Source of the DNA: Ectocarpus siliculosus
Lineage: Eukaryota; Sar; Phaeophyceae; Ectocarpales; Ectocarpaceae
Reading direction: 5' to 3'
Length of the DNA: 45,394 bases
Assembly: GCA_000310025.1 (NCBI GenBank)
Contig: FN648480.1
Location: 1-45,394 of the forward strand
Below the pieces are notes generated by a model. It made no database searches and had not been told where the DNA came from. It saw only the letters and a list, made by a program, of their open reading frames with translations. Shown one piece after another: positions 43,931 to 45,394 of the stretch; the first letter of the stretch is position 1; every line of letters begins with the position of its first letter. The position numbers and the translations under genes are program-made.

Positions 43931-44420
43931 ACTTACTTAGCGGAATGCGCTGCGATCATCGCCATCTTCGCACAGTTCACCTTCCGCACAAGGCCTGGTG
44001 CGCCTCTGCCCAGAGCTGTTCGGGTCTGCAGCAGCACGCGAACCCTGTTTTCTGTGTGCCGTCTGTCCTCCGGCTGTGTTGTGTGTGTGTCTTGTTATTT
44101 GCGTCGACCGCGCTAACCGGCTGACCAATGACAATACGTCAGTCTCAGTGCGGTTGAAAACACAAAACACTTCCTAGAAGACATTAACTGGGAACCCGTG
44201 AGGGGACGGCATGGGGGAGACTTGTCTATTCTCCAGATTAAACACAGAAACGGTACAATAGCAACAGAAGAAACTGCACACGTCTACGAAGGCTGCCACC
44301 TTGCACTCCGAGTTCGTTTGGAGTGCTTGCAGTATCATCCTCCTTGCTTTCAACTCCATCGTTCTTGTGTGTGTGTGTAAACCGGAGCTGTGGTGCCCAA
44401 TCGGCACTATATCGGGGCTG

Positions 44421-44456
44421 CCCTCAATAGTGCCGGACCGGTACTATCGAGGGCGC
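44421..44456. repeat. short palindrome
   Basis: gccctcaatagtgccgg is followed at once by its near-complement ccggtactatcgagggc: a stem of about 17 bp. A related half-site (ccggcactattcaattgg) follows around 44503. It may be a remnant of a foldback element. Confidence 0.55.
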
Positions 44457-44809
44457 TGTCTGTGTCCAGAGATATTACCGGACAATACCGGGCACCGGCA
44501 CTATTCAATTGGCACGATAGATGGCCCCGTACTGTATAGGCCTACGGTCCCCCTTGAGGGCGCTCTCATCATGCTCTCCTGGTACGCAACACAGCGCACA
44601 GGCTCGCCAGGGCGCACCACGTTCGCAGCGCACAGGCTAGGGTGACCCTATTTGCAGGATGGTCCTGCAACCGAAATGCTGCAGGATGGAAAACGCCTCC
44701 AGAACCAACCAACCACAAACCCAGAACCAAGCAGCGAACCAAGACACACAGAAACACAATGAAACACAGACACCTGCTCCACAGACCACCACCACAGACC
44801 ACATACATC

Positions 44810-44941
44810 ATGGATATTATCGGGAGGAAGCTGCCCTTGGGTGGAGATGACGACCTGCTTTCGGACAGCAGCAGCGTCGTCGAAGTAGAGGGCGGCGCGG
44901 ACGATTCCACGAGGCTTCATGCCAACTTGTTCATTGCATTG
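44810..44941 (+). CDS. possible first coding exon of a gene leaving the window
   Basis: ATG at 44810 in the context catcATGG, preceded by about 120 bp of C/A-rich leader-like sequence with few ATGs. It opens MDIIGRKLPLGGDDDLL and is followed by an acidic Ser/Asp-rich stretch and LHANLFIAL before a candidate donor (gtgaac at 44942). That gives 44 codons ending in phase 0. Not recognised. The support is composition and context only, and no matching next exon could be fixed before 45394. Confidence 0.25.
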
Positions 44942-45394
44942 GTGAACACCCATCCTTCTCATTTCCTATACCAAAGCCCCCCCCCCCGTACTTTACACAG
45001 CAGTGGCCTCAAAAAAATTGTTGTCACATAAAAAAACCGTTTCGATCTCTCTACCTAGCCTTCATGACTGTCCGTACTGATCCAATACTTGACGCGGTCG
45101 ATTCCCGTGGTCGCAGGCTAACTTACGCTAGAAAGGTACACTCATATAAAATGGACTCGAGGGGTCCGCAAAGCCAATTTTTATCAACCACAGGTACTGC
45201 TGTAGTCTGGAGCCCTCTGCTGCTCCCTCTCTCTGTGCGCGTGTGTGTGATTTCGTCCTACTTTTTGTTATGGCGACAGTCCCTCCATTTCTCGTGGTGA
45301 GACGTGCACTAGTCTACACTTTTCAGTGTGTGTAGAGCAGTACACTTTTTCAGCGTATTTTTGCGTACAATTACAACACTACAGCCATCCAGGG
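44942..45394. other. right end of window, no gene seen
   Basis: It contains a C9 run (44979-44987) and T-rich stretches. Open frames of 60-80 codons lack recognisable features. If the exon at 44810 is real, this is the start of its first intron. Confidence 0.4.

Larger units (their letters stand above)
42412..44809. other. intergenic with repeats, no gene seen
   Basis: It holds dispersed repeat copy 2 (42787-43200), a telomere-like tract (43321-43340), a roughly 140-bp minisatellite (43507-43930) and a palindrome (about 44421-44456). The C/A-rich, G-poor stretch 44690-44809 looks like an untranslated leader of the next gene. Confidence 0.5.

Overview
The window looks like nuclear DNA of a complex eukaryote, most likely a stramenopile and probably a brown alga of the Ectocarpus type. 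That is inference. What is seen is large spliced genes with introns of 0.2-2.7 kb, GT-AG plus some GC-AG splice sites, dense mobile DNA, and no bacterial operon structure. A run of 100 Ns (24863-24962) marks an assembly gap.

Layout. 331-7560 is one tyrosine-recombinase retrotransposon (DIRS order, Ngaro/PAT-like) on the minus strand, bounded by split direct repeats. It encodes Gag with a CCCH finger, a tandem-repeat linker, RT-RNase H and a tyrosine recombinase. The repeats are almost identical, so the insertion is young, yet the pol region has reading-frame breaks and a Gly where the RT motif-A Asp is expected. 8971-9191 is a 221-bp MITE. 9635-14817 is a roughly 5.2-kb unit with 41-bp terminal inverted repeats. 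It holds a Cys-rich spliced gene, a Ser/Asn-rich ORF, a 910-bp direct duplication and a nested poly(A)-tailed, Gag-like ORF on the minus strand. 14818-18430 has no recognisable gene. 18480-19180 is a decayed LINE reverse-transcriptase tail. 19943-20694 (minus) is a BTB/POZ coiled-coil gene with one frame break. 20760-26600 has no supported gene and contains the gap.

The best-supported host gene is TRM13, the tRNA 2'-O-methyltransferase (26621-36567, plus). Nine exons join in phase to give a CCCH finger, a CHHC finger and the methyltransferase domain. Two of its introns appear to be GC-AG, and intron 2 carries two foldback elements. 38760-42411 (plus) is a second spliced gene: an EGF-like domain followed by about six membrane spans and a basic cytoplasmic tail, with a G10 run inside the EGF exon. 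Diverged copies of a roughly 400-bp dispersed repeat lie on either side of it (37.3 and 42.8 kb). The right end has a short telomere-like tract, a minisatellite and a possible first exon of a gene that runs off the window.

The genes do not form a pathway. The window is two host genes and a broken BTB gene embedded in several generations of transposable elements.
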